64,000 nucleotides of DNA, taken from contig CANMLG010000021.1 of NCBI GenBank assembly GCA_947498765.1, forward strand, positions 1 to 64,000, written 5' to 3'. Positions 26,810-34,717 of the stretch are shown piece after piece. The position numbers and the translations under genes are program-made. Below the pieces are notes generated by a model, which did no database searches, had not been told where the DNA came from, and worked only from the letters and a program-made list of their open reading frames with translations. The stretch is from an uncultured Aquimarina sp. Its GTDB lineage: Bacteria; Bacteroidota; Bacteroidia; Flavobacteriales; Flavobacteriaceae. Every line of letters starts with the position of its first letter. Positions within the stretch are counted from its first letter, which is position 1.

Positions 26810-29329
26810 TTACTTCCAGTGTTCTGGCATTTTTTGTTCTCTTAATGGAACAAAAACCAAATTATCATCATCATCATCACTATTTACAAAATGACTGAAA
26901 CGTTTCATCATTTCAGGATCTTCAATAGCTTGTTTCCACTCACATTCAAATTTATTTACAAGCGTTTGCATTTCTTTATCTAAATCAGCAGCAATACCTA
27001 ATTTATCGTTAATTATTACCTCTTTAAGATGTTCAATACCACCTTCTAAACGATCTTGCCAAGCGGCAGTTCGCTGTAAAGGTTTAGCGGTACGCATGTA
27101 ATACATTAAATAACGATCTAAGTATTTAATTACAGTTTCATTGTCTATTTGCTCAGCAAGTAATTCGGCGTGACGTGGTGTAGCTCCACCGTTTCCACCA
27201 ACATATAAATTCCAGCCTCCATCAACAGCAATTAAACCAAAATCTTTTCCACGTGCTTCGGCACATTCTCTAATACATCCCGAAACACCGCCTTTTATTT
27301 TGTGAGGTGAACGCATTCCTCGGTATCGGTTTTCAAGTTCAATACCAAAGCTTACACTTTCGTCCATTCCGTATCTACACCATGTAGAACCTACACAAGT
27401 TTTTACAGTACGTAATGATTTTCCGTAGGCATGACCGCTTTCAAAACCATTATCAATCAATTCTTTCCAAATTAAAGGTAGTTGATTAAGTGTAGCTCCA
27501 AATAAGTCAATACGAACTCCACCAGTAATTTTGGTGTATAAATCATATTTTTTTGCTATTTCACCTAAAACAATTAACTTTTCTGGAGTAATTTCTCCAC
27601 CAGGAATACGTGGCACTACAGAATAGGTTCCATTACGTTGTATATTGGCTAAAAATCGATCATTAGAATCTTGAATAGCATATTCTTTATTGGCTGTGTC
27701 GGCGTGTATGGTTGCCATTAATGAAGCTACTAAAGGCTTACATAATTCACATCCATGACCTCCATTTCCATGAGTGTCTAATACTTCATTAAATGTGGTG
27801 TAACCTTTTACTTGGATAATGTCATATAATTCTTGACGGTTATAATCAAAGTGTTCACACACATTGTCCTTAACCACACGTCCTAATGACTTTAAAGTAG
27901 CATCAACCAAATCTTTGACCATTGGTTTACAACCACCACATCCTGTTCCTGCTTTTGTACAGCTAACCACATCTTCTAAATCATTGGCTTCACCACTTTC
28001 AATGGCATTACATATTTGTCCTTTAGTAACGCTTTCGCAAGAACAAATTTGAGCATCATCAGGTAAATCCATTACATCACCCAATAATGAACCACCTTCG
28101 CCACCACGACTTCCTAAAATTAAATCTTCAGGGTCTTCAGGTAACTTCATTCCGTTACTATAAATTTGGAATAAAGAGTTATAATCAGAAGAGTCACCAA
28201 CTAAAATACCACCTAATAATTTTTTTCCATCTTTAGTAACGTTTATTTTTTTATAAATTCCATTACGTTTATTAACGTAGGTAATTTCGTCTAAATCTTC
28301 TTTAGCATCATTTAATGCATCACCAAAACTAGCTACTTCAGTACCAATTAACTTTAATTGAGTAGACATATCAATATACTCAGGCATCTCATCGGTACCA
28401 CCAGTTAATTGATCAACAACTACTTCAGCCATATCATAACCTGGAGCCACCAAGCCATAAATCATACTGTTTAAAAGAGCACATTCGCCTATAGCATAAA
28501 TATTAGGGTCTGAAGTAAGCATTTTTTGGTCTACTAAAATACCACCACGAGTACCTACTTCAAGTCCACATTCTCTGGCTACAGCATCACGAGGACGAAT
28601 ACCAGCAGAAACCACCAACATATCTACTTTTAATTCAGTGCCATCAACATATTGAAGCCCTTCAATAGCTTTGTCACCTTGTATGTGTTGTGTTTGTTTT
28701 GATAAATGTACTTTTAAACCAAGGCTTTCAATTTTAGCCTGTAGCATATCACTAGCGCCTTTATCCAATTGCCTTGGCATAAGACGAGGAGCAAATTCAA
28801 CTACATGCGCATTTAAGCCCAAGTTTTTAACTGCATTTGCAGCTTCTAAACCTAAAAGTCCACCACCAAGTACAGCTGCTTCTGTTTTGCCAGCTGCTTT
28901 TAATTTTTTTGCATAAGCCTCAGTAGCCTCTAAGTCTTCTATAGTTCGGTAAACAAAAACCCCTTCTTTTTCTACACCTGGGATTGGAGGTACAAAAGCA
29001 GAAGAACCAGTGGCTAATACCAAATAATCATAAGAATATTTATCGCCACGGTGGTTAGCTACCGTTTTATTTTCACGATCAATTTCGGTAATCATTTCCG
29101 AAATATGAAGATCGATATTGTTTTCTGTGTACCAAGTTGCTGAGGACATACTTAAATCTTCAGCAGTTTTTCCGTCATAAAATTCGCTCAAATGTACACG
29201 ATCATAAGCGCGTCTTGGTTCTTCACCAAATACGACAAGATCAAAGTCTGAATAGTTAGGGTGAGCTGCAAGTTTTTCACAAAACTTGTAACCTACCATA
29301 CCATTACCAATTACAATTACTTTTTTCAT
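26810..29329 (-). CDS. nirB: Assimilatory nitrite reductase [NAD(P)H] large subunit
   Basis: The 839-residue flavohemoprotein reduces nitrite to ammonium with six electrons from NAD(P)H. Domains in order are an N-terminal FAD/NAD(P) pyridine-nucleotide oxidoreductase (VIGNGMVGYKF), a BFD-like [2Fe-2S] domain with CSC, GTGCGGC and related cysteines at about 430-475, and C-terminal sulfite/nitrite reductase halves. The siroheme/[4Fe-4S] ligands C-x5-C (TCVGSTWCRYG, about 645) and C-x3-C (GCIRECAEAR, about 683) are intact. It is cytosolic and pairs with NirD just downstream. Its promoter carries the duplicated TAAGTA/TACGTA operator of the island. Confidence 0.97.
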   Translation of the reverse strand: MKKVIVIGNGMVGYKFCEKLAAHPNYSDFDLVVFGEEPRRAYDRVHLSEFYDGKTAEDLSMSSATWYTENNIDLHISEMITEIDRENKTVANHRGDKYSYDYLVLATGSSAFVPPIPGVEKEGVFVYRTIEDLEATEAYAKKLKAAGKTEAAVLGGGLLGLEAANAVKNLGLNAHVVEFAPRLMPRQLDKGASDMLQAKIESLGLKVHLSKQTQHIQGDKAIEGLQYVDGTELKVDMLVVSAGIRPRDAVARECGLEVGTRGGILVDQKMLTSDPNIYAIGECALLNSMIYGLVAPGYDMAEVVVDQLTGGTDEMPEYIDMSTQLKLIGTEVASFGDALNDAKEDLDEITYVNKRNGIYKKINVTKDGKKLLGGILVGDSSDYNSLFQIYSNGMKLPEDPEDLILGSRGGEGGSLLGDVMDLPDDAQICSCESVTKGQICNAIESGEANDLEDVVSCTKAGTGCGGCKPMVKDLVDATLKSLGRVVKDNVCEHFDYNRQELYDIIQVKGYTTFNEVLDTHGNGGHGCELCKPLVASLMATIHADTANKEYAIQDSNDRFLANIQRNGTYSVVPRIPGGEITPEKLIVLGEIAKKYDLYTKITGGVRIDLFGATLNQLPLIWKELIDNGFESGHAYGKSLRTVKTCVGSTWCRYGMDESVSFGIELENRYRGMRSPHKIKGGVSGCIRECAEARGKDFGLIAVDGGWNLYVGGNGGATPRHAELLAEQIDNETVIKYLDRYLMYYMRTAKPLQRTAAWQDRLEGGIEHLKEVIINDKLGIAADLDKEMQTLVNKFECEWKQAIEDPEMMKRFSHFVNSDDDDDNLVFVPLREQKMPEHWK

Positions 29330-29351
29330 TTTGATATTTGTTTTTCGGAAG

Positions 29352-29393
29352 CAAAAATACGTATTTATACTTAATTTTAAGTATAATTACGTA
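29352..29393 (-). promoter_or_regulatory. nirB promoter: -7 box overlapped by a 36-bp operator palindrome
   Basis: Read on the minus strand, half-sites TACGTA, TACTTA, TAAGTA and TACGTA follow each other with 4-bp gaps (29358-29393), a 10-bp period. This makes a near-perfect 36-bp palindrome. The TA of the last half-site starts the -7 box TATTTTTG (29352-29359). No -33 TTTG is present. It equals two tandem TAAGTA-N4-TACTTA sites with one mismatch each. Confidence 0.7.
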
Positions 29394-29408
29394 CCTATTT
29401 ATTAATCT

Positions 29409-29440
29409 AAAAGGACTATCTAGCTAGATAGTCCTTTTTT
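29409..29440. terminator. Bidirectional terminator after narK
   Basis: AAAAGGACTATCTAG and CTAGATAGTCCTTTT form a perfect 30-bp palindrome with T-tracts on both sides. It separates narK from the nirB promoter, showing they are separate units. Confidence 0.85.
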
Positions 29441-29490
29441 AAAATTATTATAAATAATAATTTAGTAATTTTAGTTAAGTAATATTTTAA

Positions 29491-30846
29491 TTATGCAACT
29501 GCTGTTGCAGCATCAATTTCTTGTTGTAAATCTTCTAACTTTTTCTGTTCATCTATTGCAAGTTGTTCTTCTTGAGGAGAGAATCGAACTAGTAAGCCTA
29601 AGAAACCTACAGCGGCAACGATAAATCCAAAAGCAAAAAAAGCTTCTTGTAAACTAGAGCCACTTCTCAATAAATATTGAGCATATAATACGGCACCAAC
29701 ATTACCACCAGCACCAACGATACCAGCTACTGCACCTAAAGCTTTTCTATTTATAAAAGGAACAACAGAGTAAGTGGCACCTTCTGCCATTTGAACAAAT
29801 AACGAAAAGAATACCATAGAGGTAACTGCTAGGGTTAATGAATTCATTTGTGAAAATAATAATAAAGCTAAACCTTCGGCAACAACTACGTATACTAATA
29901 TTTTTACCCTTCCATTTAACCCAGAATTTTTTCCAAATTTATCAGCAATCCAACCACCAGTTGAACGAGCAAATAAGTTCATTGCACCAAAGAATAAAAC
30001 GATAAATCCAGCGGTCTGTTGACTTAAGCTAAATTTTTCTTGATAATATGTAGAGGCTTTTCCGGTAACAAATAATTCCATACCGAAACAACCTGCATAC
30101 ATTAAGAATAAAATCCATACTCTTTTATCCGAAGCCGCAGCCATGAAAGAACCTTTTTCACCTTTTTTGGTCTGTGGTCTTTCTTCTGGTAAGTCTTCGT
30201 AGTTACCTTTTGGACAATCGGTTGTGTATTTCCAGTATAAAAATGCAACTATTAACATAATTACAGCAGGGACATACATGGCTATTCTCCATGATGATGT
30301 TGCTTCAGCAAAACCAAAAGCGGTTACACCAGCTGCTATTAATGGCATGGTAGCATTGGTAACACCACCTCCTAAGTTACCCCATCCTGCGGTAGTTGCA
30401 TTAGCTATACCTATTACGTTAGGAGCAAACATAACAGAGGTGTGATATTGAGTGATCACAAAGGATGCACCAATAACACCTATGGCTAATCTCGAAAATA
30501 AGTAAGTTTCCCATGTATTTGCAAATGAAGAACCTGCAACGGCTAAGGCTCCAAAAATTAGTAAGTATACATAACTTTTTCTTGGTCCAATCTTATCACA
30601 TAAAGGGCCAATTAGTAAACGAGCAAAAATGGTAACCCCCACAGATGCAATAAAAGCTAAAGTAGTTTGCGCTTTGGTTAATGCTAAATCTGGAGCGATT
30701 GTGGATTTCATTAATGGCGCATGAGAAAACCATCCAAAGAAACACAAAAAGAAAGCGATCCAACTCAAGTGGAAGGTTCGCATTTGTACACTTTTAAAAT
30801 CTGTAAGCTTTATTTTCGTAGCCTTACTAGTACTTAAATTATTCAT
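29491..30846 (-). CDS. narK: Nitrate/nitrite MFS transporter (NNP family)
   Basis: The 451-residue, 12-helix transporter belongs to the nitrate/nitrite porter family. The nitrate signature is seen twice: WGNLGGGVTNATMP in helix 5 and GAGGNVGAVLY in helix 11. Arginines expected to bind the anion are present in the N-terminal half. NNP proteins import nitrate by proton symport or exchange nitrate for nitrite. The gene has its own operator-bearing promoter and a terminator on each side, so it is monocistronic between the porin and nirBD. The presence of both NarK and an NrtABCD system suggests two uptake routes with different affinities. Confidence 0.93.
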   Translation of the reverse strand: MNNLSTSKATKIKLTDFKSVQMRTFHLSWIAFFLCFFGWFSHAPLMKSTIAPDLALTKAQTTLAFIASVGVTIFARLLIGPLCDKIGPRKSYVYLLIFGALAVAGSSFANTWETYLFSRLAIGVIGASFVITQYHTSVMFAPNVIGIANATTAGWGNLGGGVTNATMPLIAAGVTAFGFAEATSSWRIAMYVPAVIMLIVAFLYWKYTTDCPKGNYEDLPEERPQTKKGEKGSFMAAASDKRVWILFLMYAGCFGMELFVTGKASTYYQEKFSLSQQTAGFIVLFFGAMNLFARSTGGWIADKFGKNSGLNGRVKILVYVVVAEGLALLLFSQMNSLTLAVTSMVFFSLFVQMAEGATYSVVPFINRKALGAVAGIVGAGGNVGAVLYAQYLLRSGSSLQEAFFAFGFIVAAVGFLGLLVRFSPQEEQLAIDEQKKLEDLQQEIDAATAVA

Positions 30847-30877
30847 AATTTTTAGGAAGTATTAAATTAATCGACTG

Positions 30878-30920
30878 CGAAAGTAAGTGTTTTTTTTAAA
30901 TACGTAAGTATTTGTACTTA
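30878..30920 (-). promoter_or_regulatory. narK promoter with TAAGTA-N4-TACTTA operator
   Basis: The palindrome TAAGTA-TTTG-TACTTA lies at 30905-30920, with an overlapping TACGTA at 30901-30906. On the minus strand a -7-like TACTTTCG is at 30878-30885, and its TA is the end of a further half-site (CACTTA). The full palindrome is two helical turns upstream of that half-site. Confidence 0.6.
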
Positions 30921-30952
30921 ATATTTTAAATTACATAATTTAGGTTTAATGC

Positions 30953-30992
30953 AAAAAAAGCTTGCCGATTGATCGACAAGCCTTTTTTTTTG
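30953..30992. terminator. Bidirectional terminator after the porin gene
   Basis: An A-tract, the stem GCTTG-CCGAT / ATCG-ACAAGC and a long T-tract lie between the porin stop and the narK promoter. Confidence 0.8.
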
Positions 30993-31034
30993 TAATATGT
31001 TAGTATCCGATTAAGTAAGCTATAATTTATAGAA

Positions 31035-32375
31035 TTATTTAGCTTCTGGAGCAGCTTCTTTTTTCCATTTGAATAAGTTTGGCTTAATGGTAAGCATTAC
31101 CCAACCCCAATTTTGTGCATCAGCACCTTGACCATTTGGTATGGCATTTGAAGCATCTCCAGGTCTAGTATCTAGAGCTAAGTAATCATCTTCAAGAAAT
31201 GAATGTGAGTAACCTATTTTAATATTAGCATAAGGAGTAATTCCTTGTGAAAATACTAAATCAATAGAAGTTCCAAGGTTCTTGTCAAATCCACTTGGAG
31301 CTTCTGCAGCACTAAAGTTGTGTACAAAACCAATTAATTTTGATTTAGCCCCTGTTTTGATTACTGATTTTAAATAGATATCAATTAAACCTACACTATT
31401 TGGATGTCTACCCACGTAGAAGAAATCTTGAAAACCATTAAATTTATGGTTTGTTCCAAACAAAGGAAAGAAAGAATCAGTTTCTCCATCACTTATACCA
31501 TTTTCATCACCGCTTAATATTTCTCCTCCAAGTCCAATTAGTTTGAAAGCTCCTTTACTTGGCTTGTAGCCTGCAAATAATGAAGCTTGAAAAGCATTAA
31601 TATCTACTGTGTCAGTAAATTGTCCAAATTGATAATACCCACTACCTGTTAATGTAAAGTTGCTAGTTGAATAGTCCCAGTACACACCCGTTGTTTGTCT
31701 AGAAGATGTTCCTGGTGTTGGGTCGCCATCAACTGTTGGGTTTTGAAATGAGTTATTTAAAAACAAGAAGCTACCCTTTAAGTTTTCTGAAAGTTTTCCT
31801 GAAGCATGTAAAAACTGCATGGCTTTATATTGAAAAACCGGAACACCTGCTCCAGAAGGTGTAAAATTAGTATTAGAAAGAGTTTCTCCATTTTGATTAA
31901 ACGCAAAACCGATATCTAATTTAAAACTTTCTTTCTTATATTTCAAAAGGGCTACATCGTGTGTTCTTTGTTGTTGGGCCCAACCAAGTCCACCTAATAT
32001 ACGCTGATCATCGTAGCTTAATATTTGACGACCTACTTTTGTGGAAAAACCATTTCCTAATTTGATTTCTGCCCAAGCTTGATTTACTCTAAAGGTATCG
32101 CCGCCATCCCTAGCTAATTGTGGGCGATCCCCCCATACGCTTACATCTTGAAAATCTAAAAAAGCGGTGATTTTTGAATCTGTATATTTTAATAATAAAG
32201 ATGATCTTTGAGATACGAAAGCAGAAGGTTCTTGATCTTTACTTGCAGGATCAATAAAACCATGTCTATATTCGAATCGAGGTCTAATCATTGCATCAAC
32301 CGATAATTCTTGTGCAGTTGCACTATACAGCCCTAATCCTAATAGAGCGCCAGTAAGTAAATGTGATTTTTTCAT
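31035..32375 (-). CDS. Outer-membrane porin, alginate-export-like family
   Basis: The 446-residue protein has a signal peptide (about 1-21, ending YSATAQ) and repeated amphipathic beta-strands of an outer-membrane barrel. Segments such as RPRFEYRHGF, WAEIKLGNGFSTKVGRQILSYDDQR and the DDYLALDTRP stretch fit the alginate-export/porin family. Nothing nearby concerns alginate. The gene sits between narK and the NarL-like regulator and carries the island operator, so I infer an anion channel for nitrate or nitrite entry across the outer membrane. The family name should not be taken as the substrate. Confidence 0.8.
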   Translation of the reverse strand: MKKSHLLTGALLGLGLYSATAQELSVDAMIRPRFEYRHGFIDPASKDQEPSAFVSQRSSLLLKYTDSKITAFLDFQDVSVWGDRPQLARDGGDTFRVNQAWAEIKLGNGFSTKVGRQILSYDDQRILGGLGWAQQQRTHDVALLKYKKESFKLDIGFAFNQNGETLSNTNFTPSGAGVPVFQYKAMQFLHASGKLSENLKGSFLFLNNSFQNPTVDGDPTPGTSSRQTTGVYWDYSTSNFTLTGSGYYQFGQFTDTVDINAFQASLFAGYKPSKGAFKLIGLGGEILSGDENGISDGETDSFFPLFGTNHKFNGFQDFFYVGRHPNSVGLIDIYLKSVIKTGAKSKLIGFVHNFSAAEAPSGFDKNLGTSIDLVFSQGITPYANIKIGYSHSFLEDDYLALDTRPGDASNAIPNGQGADAQNWGWVMLTIKPNLFKWKKEAAPEAK

Positions 32376-32408
32376 ATAATTTAGTTATGATTATAAATAA
32401 CAACGAGA

Positions 32409-32430
32409 CAAATGTAAGTATTAATACTTA
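32409..32430 (-). promoter_or_regulatory. Porin promoter with perfect TAAGTA-TTAA-TACTTA operator
   Basis: The operator occupies 32415-32430. Read on the minus strand its final TA begins a perfect -7 box TACATTTG (32409-32416), the same geometry as at nrtA. The ATG is 34 bp downstream of the box. No -33 TTTG is seen. Confidence 0.7.
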
Positions 32431-32757
32431 GTTATTATCTAAGTATTTTGTTTTTTTTATGATTTATTTAATTATTATCTATTTGATAATAAATAGGAAT
32501 AACTATGTATAAAACCTTATAGTTTAAATAGATGTGTTTTAATAAATTGATTATTAATGTATTGTGTATTCAAAATTAATAAAAGGAATATAGATTAGTG
32601 TGTTTTTTTTTTAATATATAATAAAAAATATATGAGGTACTAGTATGTGTATAGGTAGTAAACTACGTATTATTCTGAAATATAATCTGAATTTTATTTG
32701 TAAGGAGTTAAAAAAAAATGGTAATGTTAATTTTTTAGATTACTTATAAAAAAGAAT

Positions 32758-32787
32758 TTTGTATATTTCATTACTTAGTTATTTTTG
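32758..32787 (+). promoter_or_regulatory. Response-regulator promoter (-33 TTTG, N18, -7 TATTTTTG)
   Basis: TTTG (32758-32761) and TATTTTTG (32780-32787) are spaced by 18 bp, close to the Bacteroidota housekeeping consensus. A single half-site TACTTA lies at 32772-32777 inside the spacer. It predicts a leader of about 20 nt before ATG 32814. Confidence 0.65.
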
Positions 32788-32813
32788 TACTTCTTTTAAA
32801 TAGAAAACTTTAA

Positions 32814-33500
32814 ATGCATATAAATAAAATTCTACTTGTTGATGACCATTCTTTAGTACGTGATGGGATTAAGTCTTTGTTGGAAAATGAAACTGACTTA
32901 GAGGTTATTGGAGAATCATCTAATGGTGAAGAGGCTATCGAAGCAACAAATTCACTACAACCTGATTTAGTAATTTGCGATATTAGAATGCCTAAAAAAA
33001 CAGGTATTGAAGCGGTGTCGGAATTAGCAAAATTGCATCCATCAATAAAATTTATTATGTTGTCAATGCATGATTCTGAAGAATACATTTTACAATCAAT
33101 ACAAGCAGGAGCACATGGTTATTTGTTAAAAGATGCTGGTAAGGAAGAGGTGTTAAAGGCGATACATTCTGTTTTAGAAGGAGGAAAATATTTTAGCGGT
33201 GATGTTTCTTCGATTTTAGTTAATAATTTGGTAAGTGGGGGGTTAAATGCTAAACCTACTACAGCTCCAATACAAGAAACAACAGCTACTGATGGTGTGG
33301 CTAATTTTAATTTAACTAAGAGAGAAAAGCAAATTTTAGAAAAAGCTGTTGCTGGACTAAGTAATAAGGAGATTGCAGAAGAATTAGGGATAAGTAAGCG
33401 AACTACTGAAGTGCATCGTTTTAACTTGATGAAAAAATTAAACGTTAAAAATATTCTTGATTTGAGTAATAAAGCACGTAAATATGGTTTATTAGATTAA
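32814..33500 (+). CDS. NarL/FixJ-family response regulator
   Basis: The 228-residue regulator has a receiver domain with the acidic pair D10-D11, the phosphorylated Asp56 (LVICDIRMP) and conserved Ser/Thr and Lys, followed by a Thr/Ala-rich linker and a LuxR-type helix-turn-helix (LTKREKQILEKAVAGLSNKEIAEELGIS, about 166-220). It is an orphan by position, in the middle of the nitrogen island between the porin and the globin. The NarX-like kinase at 19812 has the HisKA_3 type that pairs with such regulators. I propose that it binds the TAAGTA-N4-TACTTA operators, since TACTTA fits the NarL heptamer start TACYYM. This is an inference. Confidence 0.85.
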   Translation: MHINKILLVDDHSLVRDGIKSLLENETDLEVIGESSNGEEAIEATNSLQPDLVICDIRMPKKTGIEAVSELAKLHPSIKFIMLSMHDSEEYILQSIQAGAHGYLLKDAGKEEVLKAIHSVLEGGKYFSGDVSSILVNNLVSGGLNAKPTTAPIQETTATDGVANFNLTKREKQILEKAVAGLSNKEIAEELGISKRTTEVHRFNLMKKLNVKNILDLSNKARKYGLLD

Positions 33501-33524
33501 AGAAGTAATTGTTTTTAAAATTGG

Positions 33525-33556
33525 AAGCTCAATAATACTATGTTGAGCTTTTTTTT
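33525..33556 (+). terminator. Rho-independent terminator after the response regulator
   Basis: AAGCTCAA (33525-33532) pairs with TTGAGCTT (33543-33550), followed by an eight-T run, 25 bp after the stop. Confidence 0.85.
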
Positions 33557-33684
33557 GTTTTTAATTTATTTTTTTGGTGATTTTTGAATAATTTATTTGA
33601 AAAAGCTATTAATTCTTATTTAAAACTTCGTATAATTTTAAGATTGGCAAAAATAATTTACTTAACTTAAATAATTACATTACT

Positions 33685-33709
33685 TAAGTATTAATACTTA
33701 GTTAATTTG
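33685..33709 (+). promoter_or_regulatory. Globin promoter with perfect TAAGTA-TTAA-TACTTA operator
   Basis: The 16-bp operator is at 33685-33700, preceded by an overlapping TACTTA (33681-33686). The best -7-like box, TTAATTTG (33702-33709), is one base off consensus and 3 bp further on than in the other sites. The ATG is 38 bp downstream. Confidence 0.6.
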
Positions 33710-33747
33710 TAAATTGGTGGCATTGTTTAATACTAAAGTCAACAATT

Positions 33748-34638
33748 ATGGATAGTAAAACTAAGGAATTAGTACAAGGAACATTTGCACAAGTGGCTCC
33801 AATTGCTGATAAAGCAGCTGAAATATTTTATACTAAACTTTTTGAAAAAGATCCGTCATTAAAACCTATGTTTAAAGGAGATATGAAAGATCAAGGAAAG
33901 AAACTAATGGCTATGATTGGTACAGCTGTGAATGGTTTAGATAACTTAGATGCTTTAATTCCTGCAGTACAAAATTTAGGAAAGGGACATGCGGGTTATG
34001 GAGTTGAAGACAAGCATTATGATACCGTTGGAGCAGCATTATTGGAAACTCTTGAAGTAGGTTTAGGAGAAAAATTTACTACAGAAGTAAAATCAGCTTG
34101 GACCGAAGTATACACTGTTTTGGCAACTACCATGAAAGATGCAGCAAATAGCCTGCCGAAAGAGAAAGGTTTAACCGAACGAAAAAAACGTTTAGTACAA
34201 TCAAGTTTTACTAAAGTAGTTCCAATTGCCGATAAAGCAGCTGAAATTTTTTATGCAAAATTATTTGAAATGGATCCTAGTTTAAAGCCTTTGTTTAAGG
34301 GAGATATGAAACAGCAAGGTGCTAAATTAATGGCTATGATTGGCACAGCTGTGAATGGTTTAGATAATTTAGAAGCCATCGTGCCTGCTGTACAAAATTT
34401 AGGAAAAGGGCATGTAAAATATGGCGTTAAAGATGCACATTATGATACTGTTGGTGGGGCGTTATTGTATACATTAGAAACTGGTTTGGGTGAAGATTTT
34501 ACTCCAGATGTTAAAGATGCTTGGACCGAAGTATATACAGTTTTAGCAACTACGATGAAGGATGCAGCAAATGAAAAGGAATTAGTAGCTTCGGTTGATG
34601 TTGATGAAAATAAAAAGCCGTGGTGGAAAGTGTGGTAA
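33748..34638 (+). CDS. Tandem two-domain globin (Vitreoscilla/flavohemoglobin-type, no reductase)
   Basis: The 296-residue protein is two homologous globin domains joined head to tail (about 1-138 and 142-279) plus a short KPWWKVW tail. Each has the proximal F8 histidine in LGKGH (H81 and H222), a Gln in the E7 region (DQGKK, QQGAK) and the HYDTVG segment with the conserved tyrosine, as in single-domain bacterial haemoglobins and flavohemoglobin head domains. No FAD/NAD reductase domain is present, so an external reductant is needed; the reductase at 39011 is a candidate (inference). Likely tasks are NO dioxygenation, NO or oxygen binding near nitrite reduction. The two halves are similar at DNA level, indicating an internal duplication. 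It carries the island operator. Confidence 0.9.
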   Translation: MDSKTKELVQGTFAQVAPIADKAAEIFYTKLFEKDPSLKPMFKGDMKDQGKKLMAMIGTAVNGLDNLDALIPAVQNLGKGHAGYGVEDKHYDTVGAALLETLEVGLGEKFTTEVKSAWTEVYTVLATTMKDAANSLPKEKGLTERKKRLVQSSFTKVVPIADKAAEIFYAKLFEMDPSLKPLFKGDMKQQGAKLMAMIGTAVNGLDNLEAIVPAVQNLGKGHVKYGVKDAHYDTVGGALLYTLETGLGEDFTPDVKDAWTEVYTVLATTMKDAANEKELVASVDVDENKKPWWKVW

Positions 34639-34662
34639 CATAGACCTACTATTACTTACTAT

Positions 34663-34717
34663 ATATGATACAACATAAAAAAAAGGCTTTAAGCCTTTTT
34701 TTTATGTTGTATCATAT
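34663..34717. terminator. Perfect long palindromic terminator shared by globin and ccsA
   Basis: The palindrome starts ATATGATACAACAT (34663) and ends ATGTTGTATCATAT (34717), with an A-tract then GGCTTTAAGCC then a T-tract in the centre. The right arm contains the last four codons and stop of the convergent cytochrome-assembly gene. Confidence 0.9.

Larger units (their letters stand above)
32376..32813. other. Divergent intergenic region between porin and response-regulator genes
   Basis: This 438-bp region holds the porin promoter/operator at its left end and the regulator promoter at its right end. Half-sites without a full palindrome are also present: TAAGTA at 32440-32445 and TACTTA at 32772-32777. 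The middle is featureless A/T-rich DNA. Confidence 0.5.

Noticed and set aside
29358..29393. The TAAGTA/TACTTA palindromes as CRP/FNR or Fur boxes
   Set aside because: They lack TTGAT-N4-ATCAA or GATAATGATAATC cores; NtcA-type GTA-N8-TAC spacing also does not fit the GTA-N4-TAC seen here.
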